Below are positions 20,728-30,896 of a stretch of 44,511 bases of DNA, piece after piece. The position numbers and the translations under genes are program-made. Numbering within the stretch: position 1 is the first letter of the stretch; every line of letters begins with the position of its first letter. Source of the stretch: Chara braunii (lineage: Eukaryota; Streptophyta; Charophyceae; Charales; Characeae); contig BFEA01000174.1 in NCBI GenBank assembly GCA_003427395.1, positions 87,513 through 132,023 of the forward strand, in the 5' to 3' direction. The notes under the pieces are model-generated. The model saw only the letters and a program-made list of their open reading frames with translations. It was not told where the DNA came from and searched no databases.

Positions 20728-22256
20728 TTGATTTCCACCAATATGGACGGGGATATATACGATAAATTCGGGCAGTATATTGACCCAAAGACTCCAGGCG
20801 GAGTCAGGCAAGAGGCCCAAAGGCGGGCGGCGGCAGGGTCAGCACCCCCGGCGATGTTCAGGATGTGGCAGGAAAGAGAGGACTCGGCCGTAAGGGTCGA
20901 GGAGATTGTGGGAGAGAACGAGGAGGTGACTCAGCGACTAAAGGCAGGGACTATAAAGGAAGAGCCGATAGTCGTTGAGTCAGATGATGAGGAGTTGGGA
21001 GAGGAGGGAGAGTCGACCGTAACCATCCTGGAGAAGATGGAGGACTTGCTGGGGAAAGTGGATAGGTATCAGCAAAAGTTAAAGAGTTTGTGTGATGAGA
21101 CCCAGGAGTGGAAGGTCAACCTCCTTGGAGTCTTCCTCTATGAGTCCGGGCCCGAATCGTCGTCAGGACAGCAGGGGTACCCGAGGGTTGCGACTGTGGG
21201 ACCAGGCCCTAGGTCGGGAATGACCTATAGGCCCCCCACGTCGCACGGAAGAGTGCCACAGGCGGCGCGGACCAGAAGTCAGAACAAGGCTGGAACCAGT
21301 CAAGTGCCCAGCCAGGCGCCTAGTCAGGCGCCCCCTCGAAGGGAACCTGAGTCCGAGCGCCGGAAGGAGGTAGTGGAGGTCCCGGAAGAGGAAGAGGAAG
21401 ATGACGAGGAGGAGGATGAGAGGCTCCGGCAAGAGGAAGACCGGCGGGCGGAGCTAAAGGCTAGGAAGAGAGGGGTTCAGGAGGAAGCTGAGCCGAGCCA
21501 ACCTGACAGCGTACCTAAGAGGAAGAAGTGCGCGGTTCGGCTAGAAGAGGGCTTTGATGTGGAAAGGATGGTAGACAGGCTTCTGGAAGGCCACAATGAC
21601 CTAATGAACTTGAAAGACATTTTTGCGTCAGCCCCAAGGCTCCGTGATGGTTTGAAGGGGCGGCTCTCACGGAGGTTAGTGCCCAATGTCCATCTGAGTA
21701 CGATCCTGTCGAGGGAGGTAGAGTGGACTGAAGCAGGGACGAGGATGGACTGGAAGTGTGTGGCGTGTGGCCAGGTGGATTTGGTGGTGAGGGACCATAA
21801 GTGCACCGAAATGGTGGATACGGGCGCGGAAATGAACATCATCCGGGAAAGGGAAGCGATCATGTTGGGAATGGAGGTCGACCGTTCGAACCACGGTATG
21901 CTACATGGCGCCAATTGCAAGGCTGTGTTTTGCGGCACGATGTCCAATATGATCGTGGAGATTGGCAAGGTACAGGCGATGACTTGTTTCTTTGTCATGC
22001 CAGATGTCGACCATTCTACTCTCTTGGGGAGATCGTTCCTGTGCAGGACAGAAACTCTGATTTTTAACAAACACGATAGGACGATGATCCTACTCTTGTG
22101 CGACCCGGCCTGCGGGACTACGAAGTCATCACCTGCCGGAACACGGGGCCAGGGAGCGGGAGAAATAGGCCTAATCTCGGCTCGTTCACCTTCGAGGAAT
22201 CTAAGAACGAGCGGCGGAGGCTCTAGGAGCTGCCCGAGGAGGAGGGAGGGGGCAAA
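20728..22256 (+). pseudogene. pol: Element E pol: linker and retropepsin
   Basis: This is an open frame of about 510 codons continuing from the gag knuckle, with no internal stop. The first ~350 codons are acidic and charged, with a Glu/Asp run near 21380-21430. The retropepsin domain follows, with the catalytic motif VDTGAEMNII (Asp codon at 21817). It ends with a hydrophobic stretch ending in HSTLLGRSFL, matching the second conserved block of retroviral-type aspartic proteases. The protease would cut the Gag-Pol polyprotein in virus-like particles. The frame is lost near 22100-22256, where coding moves to another phase. Confidence 0.85.
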
Positions 22257-23520
22257 GTGTTGACACTAAGCCTTACTGATGTAAATAACGCCATGGAGGT
22301 AGTGGCAGCGCACGACATGGCGAGCCCCGAGGCCATTAGGGCGCTGAGGGAGCAGGTCTTGGAAAACCCTCAGGTGGGAGAGGTGGAGCTGATCTATCGG
22401 CTTCCAGTTGGAAGGGGAGGTCCTGCGATGGCACAAGCACAAACAACAAACCGACCTTTTTTAGGGGACGGCTTAAGCAGGGCTCCCAAAAGCGGTACAA
22501 GACGGTAGATAAGAAGTGTCGCCCAGTTCCCATGCTCGTTACTGAAGATGAGGAGGCCTATTACGAGCGGGAATGAGGATTGATACGGCGGATGCGGGAG
22601 CAAGCAGCGAGTGGTTCATGTCGTATCAACGATGAGAATGAAGGGAAGTTGATAATTGGAGAGCCAAGCTTCCTTTCACCCCAAGAGAAAACTCTGATGG
22701 TGGGGTTAATGAAGGAGAGGCATCGCGCTTACGGCTTCAATGACGATCAGCGTGGGAAACTGGATGTGGACAAGATCCCGATGATTCGGATCCACACGGT
22801 CCCACATGAGCCATGGAATCTAAGAGGCGCGCGGTATCCCAACCCTGATTAGGAGAAGATGGTGGTGGACTACCTGGACGGCAAGATGCGCACGCACGTT
22901 GCTGACTACTCCCGTGGGCCGTATGCTTCCCCCTGGTTTTGCTTCGTCAGTCGAACGGGACACTACGGTGGGTACAAGACTTGCAGCGGCTAAATGCGGT
23001 GACAGTGCGAGACGTGGGAGGATTGTCGAAAGCGGACGCATTGTCAGAGTCATGCGCAGGGAGGCCTATAATTTCACTTATAGACCTCTTCTCTGGGTAT
23101 GACCAGTTTCCTGTGTATCCGCCGGATAGGCCAGTAACGATAATGCATATGCCTAGAGGGCTAATTCATATGAATGTAGCCCCTCAGGGCTGGACGAATG
23201 CGGTGGCGATGGTGCAAAGGCACATGATTAGAGCCATGCAGACGGTCAGTCCACACATCACCCAACCTTATATTGATGACTTGGCGGTTAAAGGCTCGAA
23301 AGAAAGAGAGGAAGACGAAGTGATGCCCGGAGTAAGGCGTTTTGTCTGGAAGCATGTCCAGGACCTTGATCGGGTCCTGAGCCTGTTGGAAGAATACAAC
23401 CTTGCGAGTGGACCAAAGTCCAAGCATTGCATGAGGGAAGCGACCATCTTGGGTTTTGTCTATAATGAGAGTGGTAGAAGACCTGATGTGAAGAGGACAA
23501 CAAGATCGTGGAGTGGCCAA
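22257..23520 (+). pseudogene. pol: Element E reverse transcriptase, frameshifted
   Basis: RT copies element RNA into cDNA. Coding changes frame between about 22257 and 22490, has TGA at 22574-22576 and TAG at 22850-22852, shifts again near 22930, and runs open to about 23500. Motifs in order are LRWVQDLQRLNAVT, motif A LIDLFSGYDQFPV, motif B APQGWTNAVAMVQRHM, and the catalytic YIDD (23269-23280). Motif B is unlike the usual plant Ty3 PFGLTNAPATFQ, so this RT is from a divergent branch. Both catalytic Asp residues are kept, so loss of function comes from stops and shifts. Confidence 0.88.
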
Positions 23521-24152
23521 TACCCTTTCGTTCCATAACGAACGTAAGGAGCTTCCTCAACACTTGTGGATTCTGGAGGAGCTTCGTAAAGAACTTTGCC
23601 GCCAAGACTGAGCATCTGAGGAAGTTGGTACGTCAAGACCAGGGATGGGTTTGGGGTGGAGATCAAGAAGAGGCTGTGAAGCGAATGAAGGAAGAGTTTA
23701 AGGAAGGAGGTTTGGTGTTAGGGGCGCCAAACTATGAAGTCACTGAGGAGAAGTCGTTCATCATTGAGACGGACGCTGGACCAACTGCCCTGGGAGGAGT
23801 CCTAGTTCAGGCAGATGCTGAAGGAAAGGAGAGGCCGCTAAAATTCGAGAGTCGAACACTTAATACGACTGAGAGGAATTACTCCCAGTTTAAAAAGGAA
23901 ACGCTTGCGGTACTCCATTGCCTGAGGATCTTTCGGAACTATGTTTATGGCAGGAGGTTCATATTGAGGGTGGACCCCACTGCGCTCGCCTGTTCCCTGA
24001 AGAACTATACTCCATCTAACCCAACCGTCGCAAGATGGCTGACGTACATTTGGATGTTTAACTTTGAGTTGGAGAGGATTCCAGGGGACAAGAACACGGC
24101 AGACGGGTTGAGCCGCATCAACTGGGACGGGCCAAATCAAGAGTCGATATAA
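23508..24152 (+). pseudogene. pol: Element E RNase H domain
   Basis: This part is an open frame from the RT connection region. Its RNase H core has IIETDAGPTALGGVLVQ (first Asp), KKETLAVLHCL (Glu), a RVDPTALAC segment where most Ty3 elements have TDHKAL, and the end motif NTADGLSRI. RNase H removes RNA from the RNA/DNA hybrid. The frame is entered by a shift near 23500. TAA at 24150-24152 separates it from the integrase part in the same frame. Confidence 0.88.
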
Positions 24153-25562
24153 GACACTCCACCAATTGATGGATTCTTGGACCAAGAAGAAGACGTCCAC
24201 CTCCATATAAATAAATGGTCCTTGCGAGTGCCTAGTTGGGTCAGCCACCCCATATGGCTAGCGCCTAGGGGGTATGAGCAAAAGACAGAGTTACTCCTCA
24301 AGCCCTTTCAAGAGGAGGATCCATGGGGAAGTAAGGATGTTCACTGGATGATGAAATTGGCATTGGCTGGTACACACAATTTGGCGGAGGAAGTAAGGAC
24401 GATAGAGGAAGGCCCTACTCAAGTAGAGGAGCATGAGCAGCTAATGGGAGGAATTTATCTGCTTACGAGCACGCTTCTGCAAGGGGACTTTGACCGAAAA
24501 GACTCATTATGTCCAATTGAGGGCGAGGACCTCGTTCCTGAAAGTCGGGATGACGAGTTTGAGAAAGGGGAGATCAAGGAAGCCTTTCGTGCGGAAGAAT
24601 ATGATGGAATCTATCTGGAGTTGGGGCTGCTCCTGTCTTGTGAGATGAGGAATAGAGATGCGAGTGCTAAGGCGCAGAAGATGAGGCACCTCAATGTGGC
24701 AAGAGATGGCCACTTGTTTATAAAGCGACAAGTCGGAAACCCCAAGCGGATTGTATGCGGGAGAAACCGATAGGTCGATATTATCGCAGCATTGCACGAT
24801 GGTATAGCAGACGGGCACAGAGGAGTAAATGCCACATACGCTAAAATAAGCGAGCTATATTATTGAAGTGGAATATTGGACATGCATATCAAGTACTGCC
24901 AGTCTTGTGTACCTTGCCAAGAGAGGTCGACGCAAAGGCCAGGGGAGCCCCTACACCCAAGGTTGGAGAGGGAAGTGGGCGCAGTTGTACATCTGGATCT
25001 ACTCTTCATGCCGATTGGGGAGAACGGATGTAATTACATCTTCGATGCACGAAATAACCTTACTGGGTTTGTGGATGGTCGGGCTATTTGCATGAAGACC
25101 GACCCAGTTTTGGCAAGCTGCATCGAAGAGTATTATCTACGCTACCCTTTCGTCAAAGAGTTCGTGATGGATCGAGGATCGCAGTTCACCTGTAATGAGG
25201 TGCAGACTTTGCTTGTAGGGTATGGCGTAGTGGCGAATTATACAACCACTGCACTTCCTCAAGCAAACGCACCTATGGAAAGGGGGCACAGTACCATCAC
25301 GAATCTCCTAGCCAAGTGGACATAAGGCAAACTCGACCAGTGGCCAAAGTTCCTGCAAGCAGCCTTCTTCGTGGAGAATGTCACGGTGAAGAGAACTACC
25401 AAGTACGCGCCAGCTACTTTGTGGTACGGGAGGCATGCCACCTTTCCCATAGAAAGTTTTATGACGACCTGAAGACGCCAAGACTTGGAAGTCAACCTGT
25501 CTTTCGAAGAGTTAATAAATATTCGGGCACGACAAGTAGGTGTTCATGAAGAAAGGTTACGA
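24153..25562 (+). pseudogene. pol: Element E integrase, N-terminal and catalytic parts, interrupted by I2
   Basis: The same frame as RNase H continues through a long acidic spacer, then a zinc-binding module (H-X6-H at 24795-24818, CQSC near 24900). The catalytic core has HLDLLF, VMDRGSQF and NAPMERGHS, supplying Asp, Asp and Glu. In-frame stops are TAG 24771-24773, TGA 24864-24866, TAA 25322-25324 and a TGA near 25470, each one transition from a sense codon. Coding ends at TTA CGA (25557-25562), where I2 begins. Beyond I2 the frame resumes with GAG GCC TCC at 30901. Confidence 0.87.
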
Positions 25563-25575
25563 TGTCGAGCGCATC

Positions 25576-25629
25576 GGCTCCCACCCTTTTGCAAAGGTGC
25601 GGGAGCCCTCTCGGCCATGTCACGCAGGA
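25576..25629 (+). repeat. Left subterminal hairpin and 12-mer of I2
   Basis: Arms GGCTCCC (25576-25582) and GGGAGCC (25601-25607) enclose ACC-C-TTT-TGC-AAA-GGT, a stem with one unpaired C and a triloop. TGTCACGCAGGA lies at 25618-25629, then an A-rich run. Confidence 0.75.
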
Positions 25630-25752
25630 GATAAACAAAAACAAAAGCAAGAGACAACTTGGGAATGACGCCTAACTGATCCCGCAAACCGCCGAGACGG
25701 CCGCGGTCGCGTCGTCCCTTCGCCGCTCTAGCCGGGTGTGCCAGCTATACAT

Positions 25753-25788
25753 CCCGCGGTCCCCTACGACAGGATAGGTTCCCGCGGG
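25753..25788 (-). repeat. Hairpin with the 18-nt core shared with copy A
   Basis: Arms CCCGCGG (25753-25759) and CCGCGGG (25782-25788) enclose the reverse complement of the 18-nt core at 10960-10977. A neighbouring hairpin, CCCTAAGGG/CCCTTAGGG, lies at about 25804-25833. Confidence 0.75.
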
Positions 25789-25839
25789 GCATAAGCTTTT
25801 CTTCCCTAAGGGGCTGTCACCACCCTTAGGGGTGTATCC

Positions 25840-27250
25840 CTACCGAGCTACTAACCCACGTGCGAAAACTTTTAAATGCAATTGCAGAGGAGGGTCATCC
25901 GAGGGCGTTTGCTCGTTCGCTGTAGTATAGATACGCTTGGTTAACGCCAAGTGGACCCGAGCGTCGTTCGTTCCTCAGGGCGCTGATCTCCTAAGTACGA
26001 AGCTAGCGTCGGTCGACTAGGACGGTCTTAACCAAGCGTGAAACCAATATTAATCCTAGTCCCTTTAACACACAATTAAAAAAAAAGTCGTAACAACCAT
26101 ACATAGTTACATCAGAAGAAGTCGATCGTAGTCGATAGGACGCACATCCAATCCAAAGTAACAACTGGGAGCATCCAGATCATTATTTGATGCATTCAAC
26201 AACACAAGATCAAAAACAATCCGACCGCCTCAAGTCGAATATCACAAGATAATCATACAATCGCCAACAAGAAGTTGACTTTCGATAATAATATAGATGC
26301 AGCCGACAAGGTAGTCGATCTGCCTTAGTTTTGACTTGATGAGACGCGTTGCCAAAGTCATTCATTCCAGCCTACCACTGACCTAAGATTCGACACACTT
26401 CCCTGTCTTCATACTTTCTTAATCTTATTGGATGACAGGCTACTTCGTGAATGATTCTTGATCGGGGGCATTGCTTGACGCGTTGCATGCCTCTTCCTCT
26501 AGGAAGTGGTTAGGGGTACTCCTCCTCCTCGTCCGAGCACAAGACTTGGGTCTCAGAAGTCGGGCCGTCTCCACCGAATCGGCAAGTACCCCTCTGTAGA
26601 ACGGTCCACTCCGGGTCGATAACAGGGCCGACTCCTGAAGCAACGAACCCCCGCCCCAGATGCTTCCTAGAGATAGAAGATGTGTCCACTGCAAATAACT
26701 TTCATATATTTTTTTTATTTCTCCTGAATTCATGGTAGCCTTGACAGAAAGAAATCAGAGGAGATAGAGAACGAGAATCATTTGGACAGGTACAAGTAGG
26801 TAAGGTCATTCGAGATAAAACGGGTCAATCCTATGGGAAAGACTAAGTCTGATTATCTTCATCTTCATCATGTTCAAGTTTCCCTTTCACGACACCATTG
26901 AAATTATTTACTTCAAAATTCAAGTGTTTTTGGCATGCAGGCAGGGGAAAGATAGAAAGAGGATAATCATCCTTCATCTCAAATAGGCACAATCAATCTC
27001 CTTTGTAAGCATCCTTCTACCTACCTGCACAACATGCATAGAAAACAAGTTCAAAAGAAAACAGTACAATCCCAAAATCGAGTCAGACTTTTCCATCCAC
27101 GTGTATGACTCACACAACTTTCCTCTACCTTTTCTTTCGAACATTCAAACGAACAGGGTCAAGCAAGGTGTGGGTTCACACAGGGGTGAAGGGAAATCTG
27201 AGTCATTCAACTGACTGACCTTGAGTGAAGTTTGATCCGGCCCACTCAAG
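25840..27250 (+). other. Noncoding part of I2
   Basis: I see no gene. Short inverted repeats occur (for example CTTGG...CCAAG near 25938-25953), and the sequence is moderately A/T-rich with no clear tandem order. Confidence 0.4.
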
Positions 27251-27253
27251 AAA

Positions 27254-27380
27254 GCCGGGTAATATTCCAAAAAAGATCGCCGCTGAATATGAAAATATGC
27301 GGCTAGCCGGGTAATATTCCAAAAACGATCGCTGCTGAATATGAAAATATGCGGCTCACATGAAAATACGCGGCTCACAA
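27254..27380 (+). repeat. 52-bp tandem repeat, ~2.4 units
   Basis: GCCGGGTAATATTCCAAAAA and the following CGATCGCYGCTGAATATG block start at 27254 and again at 27306. A shortened third part (ATGAAAATACGCGGCTCAC) ends the array. Confidence 0.85.
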
Positions 27381-28119
27381 CTTCGCAAGTTGCGGTCTTT
27401 CTCCTGAGCCATGGTTCGCTTATTTCTCCAAGTGTCCAATCACTCCAAGGTTGGGTTCACTAAGAGAATTCAAATAGAATAACCATCCAGGAGGGTGCTC
27501 TTTAACGTCCAGCCCCACGTTGCTTCAACATCCTGAATAGTCTCAACGCAGTCCCTACTGCACCACGTGCTCCAAGGACACTTCCCCAACCAACAACCAG
27601 TCCATACCGCCTCAAATCATCCTGTCCGCTCACAATAACCATGCCATCATGCCAGTCCCAATCACAACAATCAATCCCACCTAGTCCCAAAATGGTCTCA
27701 GATGGTCTCAATACAGTCCCACACCATCGCCCGCAACACCAGATGGTCCATAACTCAAAACCGCTTGCACTGTGCGCCGCAAAAAAAAAAAAGGTGGCCC
27801 CTGGTGAAACCCGCAGGTGCCGCGAGCCCCATAATTACTTCGCCGCATGCAACCGCTCTGCATTTTATGCATGTCGTCGACCCACGCACCACTGCCACAC
27901 AGTCCCAACATACACCAGTGCTAGTCCAACCTCTGGGCCCCATTAGAATCCCCCATAGTTGCCGCACACCACAACAATTAAAGCGCGGAACTGCCGCTCG
28001 CCGCGCTGTCAAAACTGGTATCACGCAGACGTGCCAAAAACATTAGCAGCGTAACCTCACAAAAAAACATCGCCATTGTCGTGCCGCCAAACGGTCAGCA
28101 CCTCCCCTTAGGGCAGCGC
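27381..28119 (+). other. Noncoding C/A-rich stretch of I2
   Basis: I see no gene, RNA or ordered repeat. A short A-run lies at 27781-27792. ORFs in this stretch overlap on both strands and have no recognisable domain. Confidence 0.4.
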
Positions 28120-28425
28120 TCTCGCGTCACTGCCAAAAAAGTCACAGCTGCCGCCGAAAATTTCGGTAGTGCTCCCGCGTCACTGCCAAAAAAAATCAAG
28201 GTTGCCGTCATTCGGCAGCGCTCCCGCAGCACTGCCAAAAATACACTGTTGCCGCCGTGCAAAACGGGCAGAGTCCCCCGTGCACCGCTTGCCGAAGACC
28301 TGCTGCGCCGTGCAAAACAGGCAGAGTCCCCCCCTGCACCGCTTGCCGAAGACCTGCCACGCCGTGCAAAACGGCCAAAGTCTCCCCTGCACCGCTTTTC
28401 GAAGACCAGCCGCCGCCGCACTGTG
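28120..28425 (+). repeat. Two tandem repeat families, ~51 and ~57 bp
   Basis: First a CTCCCGCGTCACTGCCAAAA-type unit repeats about three times with ~51-bp spacing. Then a GCCGTGCAAAACGGGCAGAG-type unit with CACCGCTTGCCGAAGACCTG repeats about three times at 54-57 bp. The 57-bp units stay open in several frames, which explains the overlapping ORFs there. Confidence 0.8.
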
Positions 28426-29313
28426 CAGGCAGCACCTTCTCTGCACTTCACCAAACGAAGTGGTGGCTATGGCAGCCTCCACTCCCGTGCCCACTGCAGT
28501 CCTCCACTCCACCAGCAGCACCTCCACCGGCAACATGCAGCAGCCAGCCAGCATTCACACAAGTGAATGCCCCAGCAGCACTGCCGCAATTGTGAGGCTG
28601 CTGGGTGGAGTGCTGGCTTTTATAGCCAGCCGATGGCTGAGGGCAGCAACTTTGTCCCCAGCCAAAACTCGGATCAGGGCCTGACCCTTGATCTCAGACG
28701 AGATCAAGGGCTGGAAATCTTGATGTTCCCCTAGGGGAACCAAGTTCCAGACCCTGGTCATGCATCTGGCCTTTACCCGCGGCTAGACGCAGTCCAAAAC
28801 GGCTGCATCAAGCCATTCCTAGCAGACTGTTGAACTCAACAGTCCGCTGTCTCATCAAGGTCCAGATGCTTCTACCCCTGCATCTGGCCCGACGTCGCGA
28901 CCAAATCCGTGACGTTTTTTTTGTTCCCCATCTCTTCTTCTGCCTTCCTTCTTTCTCTTCTCTTCTCCCTTCTGCATCTATTCTGCCCCCGCGGCCACGT
29001 ACGTGGCCGTTACTTATTTCTCTCTTCTCTTTTTTTTTTCTCCTCCTCCTTCCTTTGTTTTCTTTTTTTTCCTTCTTCTTACCCGCCCTTCGTTTCCCCT
29101 GTGTAGGGGCAGCCCACCGTTTGAAACGAACGGCCACCCCTTTATTTGCAGGGGCGTACTGGAGTTAAGCCCATCAGGGCTATTTGTCCCCTACCACTGC
29201 GCCCGTATCTGGTGCAGGATAGGCGCCCGGTACAGGCGCGTGGCTCAAGAGGGCTGCACAATGAGAGGCCTACCTGTTGGCCTTTGCCCCGCTCGTCGTC
29301 GTCACCAGGTAGA

Positions 29314-29316
<3 letters not shown>

Positions 29317-29372
<56 letters not shown>
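29317..29372 (+). repeat. (CT)n microsatellite
   Basis: An uninterrupted CT dinucleotide run of about 28 units. The Ser/Leu repeats in ORFs across it come from this run. Confidence 0.98.
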
Positions 29373-29373
<1 letters not shown>

Positions 29374-29669
29374 AGGTCGCAACCGTTGCCAGTGACTGCG
29401 ACCTGTCGTGAAGTCCCTATGGGAGAGACACCTAAGGCCCCAAACGTCGCCGCAAAACGTGCGTTCGACCATAAAAAAACGACTTATCTGTCCCTCGCAG
29501 TTGGGATCCCGAAAGCGCGTGCAGAGGAACCCTCATAATTCAGCCCAAGGCCCTAAGGCCTGCCCCTGAATGTTGCCACTTTCTGTGGCAAATTCATTCA
29601 ACTTTGCTCATCCTTAGATGGCAATCAGCCCGTTCGTTTCGACGAACGGGCACCCCTGGTAAAACCACG

Positions 29670-29795
29670 AATAGAAAAAGAAAACCTAAAAAGAAATAAC
29701 CAAAGAAAATCCAACTAAAGAAAATCTAAAACAAAGTCTAAAAGAAAAAAATCCAAAGAAAAAAAAAAAGAAAAAAAAAGGAAATTTAAAAAGCG
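29670..29795 (+). repeat. A-rich tract with AAAGAAAATC-like units
   Basis: About 125 bp of almost only A with interspersed G, C and T, built from loose ~12-20 bp units. It could be the degenerate tail of a retroposed sequence on the plus strand. Confidence 0.55.
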
Positions 29796-29945
29796 AACTC
29801 ACCTAAAAACGGTCGCCCGTTTAAAACGGGCGCTGTCACGTATACTGGGGCTGAAGTGCCCCAGGCACTTCCAAGGGCGCCAGGTGGCGCTCTGCTTTCA
29901 CATCAGTTTTAGTTTTTTAGTTTTTTTTTTTCTTTCTCTTGCCCT

Positions 29946-30025
29946 GTTGGCCTTAGCCAACGGCCACTTCGTGGGACACCCCACGAACTGTTGAAATGCA
30001 GACTTGGGTTCGAGTCCCAACGGAC
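29946..30025 (+). repeat. tRNA-like relic (T-arm and B box)
   Basis: TTGGG-TTCGAGT-CCCAA near 30004-30020 is a perfect tRNA T-arm (5-bp stem, 7-nt loop) with a consensus Pol III B box. A weak A-box-like TAGCCAACGG lies ~50 bp upstream. No pairing acceptor stem is seen, so this is not called as a tRNA gene. It may be a SINE head. Confidence 0.4.
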
Positions 30026-30029
30026 TTCA

Positions 30030-30286
30030 ATTTTTTTTTCTTTCTTTGATTCTTTGTTTTTTCTTGCTTTATGCGAGTCATCCTTATGCAGGGGCCATGC
30101 TGACCTTCGCGCGGCCGATCTCGACCGTGCGATCTTCGCGATCGACGGTCGAAATCGATCGCGCTGACAGCAAAGTGGCCAGCTCCAAAAGGAGCTAGCC
30201 CCCAAGGGCGCAATATGTCGGATTCGATCCCAATACCTGTTGGGTAATAGTCTGGCACTGTATCCTACTGGGCTAGCTCCTATCAC
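30030..30286 (-). mobile_element. SINE-like composite: tRNA-derived head, U6-like body, A-rich tail
   Basis: Read on the minus strand from 30283, TAGCCCAGTAGGATACAGTG resembles a tRNA D-arm with an A box, and GGATCGAATCC near 30223-30233 is a B box. About 190 nt from the head comes AGCATGGCCCCTGC, then AAGGATGAC and CGCATAAA (about 30099 down to 30068), matching the U6 snRNA centre with few changes. An A-rich tail of ~45 nt ends near 30030. The order of Pol III promoter, body and A-tail is what LINE-mobilised SINEs show. Joining a tRNA head to U6 sequence is unusual. Confidence 0.65.
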
Positions 30287-30339
30287 GATAGTGATAGGAG
30301 CAGCTCTTCTATATGAAGAGCTCCGCCCTGCCCCTATCC

Positions 30340-30445
30340 CCCATGTCGGGGCTTGCAGGCCTCGCCTACCTATGGCCTCGCAGGCCCTGCTTGCCTGCGG
30401 CCCTGCAGGCCCTGCCTGCCTGCCTATGGCCTTCCAGGCCCTACC
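30340..30445 (+). repeat. GC-rich short repeat around GCAGGCCCTGCCTGCC
   Basis: Variants of CAGGCCCTGCYTGCCTG and TATGGCCTYBCAGGCC recur four to five times with loose spacing. I see no coding role. Confidence 0.6.
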
Positions 30446-30862
30446 GGCAAGCCTTACTCCGTCGGTTGGCCACGTGATCTCGGCATCGGCCTATCAACCC
30501 CTTGGCTCGATGCCAACCCCCGCAGCCCAGAGAAAAAAACCTGCTTCCCATTTCCTCTGCGTCGCAACAGGCGACGCACCCCTCTTTTTAGTAGGCCCTG
30601 AATCGCGCGGCTGTTTATTTTAGGTAGACTAGGTTTGGTTTTATCGTTCCCATGTCCGCTCATTCCTGCGGCCTCAACAAAAGTGAAGCATCACCATTCA
30701 CATCCGTTACCGCTGGACACCACACGCGTTCGAACTAACGTTCGAAAACTTTTAGTCTGTCCGTCCTAGGTCAGGTCTGAATAAACTTTTGGCAAACGTC
30801 GGTCTCATCAAGTCCTTCAACTCAACGAAAAAGTCGGACGACGTCCGACGTTGAAAAACCCC

Positions 30863-30890
30863 GGCAAATACCCTTGTCAAGGTATTTGCC
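30863..30890 (+). repeat. Right subterminal hairpin of I2
   Basis: Arms GGCAAATAC (30863-30871) and GTATTTGCC (30882-30890) enclose C-CTT-GTC-AAG. This gives the same unpaired C, 3-bp inner stem and triloop as the left-end hairpin, with different outer arms. It ends 6 bp before the terminus. Confidence 0.75.
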
Positions 30891-30896
30891 CCGACA

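Larger units (their letters stand above)
28571..30322 (+). repeat. Field of closely packed perfect hairpins and palindromes
   Basis: Perfect inverted repeats include 28571-28579/28597-28605 (9 bp), 28685-28695/28700-28710 (11 bp), 28725-28740 (16-bp palindrome), 28825-28833/28836-28844 (9 bp), 28862-28869/28880-28887 (8 bp), 28992-29009 (18-bp palindrome), 29628-29637/29642-29651 (10 bp), 29814-29822/29824-29832 (9 bp), 29853-29860/29864-29871 (8 bp), 29968-29975/29980-29987 (8 bp), 30276-30286/30291-30301 (11 bp) and 30302-30309/30315-30322 (8 bp). Most loops are 3-5 nt and the stems are unrelated to each other. This far exceeds chance, which gives about one 8-bp hairpin per ~3 kb. Confidence 0.85.
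25563..30896 (+). mobile_element. Insertion I2: 5.33 kb noncoding element in integrase
   Basis: Ends are TGTCG (25563-25567) and CGACA (30892-30896), flanked by perfect 4-bp duplications ACGA (25559-25562 and 30897-30900). Removing the insert and one ACGA restores the integrase frame exactly. Like I1 it has a left subterminal hairpin and TGTCACGCAGGA, here at 25618-25629, 55 bp from the end. It has no coding region that I can support. The interior includes tandem repeats, a dense hairpin field, a CT microsatellite and a tRNA/U6-like SINE on the minus strand. The ends are not long direct repeats of each other, so it is not a full LTR element. Confidence 0.87.

Noticed and set aside
21477-22070. 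197-codon minus-strand ORF
   Set aside because: It is antisense to the protease region of element E and shows no family motif.
28830-29374. Hydrophobic Phe/Leu/Ser-rich ORFs resembling membrane proteins
   Set aside because: They come from a T/C-rich stretch and the (CT)n microsatellite.
29946-30025. Possible functional tRNA gene
   Set aside because: The T-arm is perfect but no acceptor stem or anticodon arm pairs, so it is listed only as a tRNA-like relic.
25563-30896. I2 as a complete LTR retrotransposon
   Set aside because: No direct terminal repeats, primer site, polypurine tract or pol domain were found between its ends.
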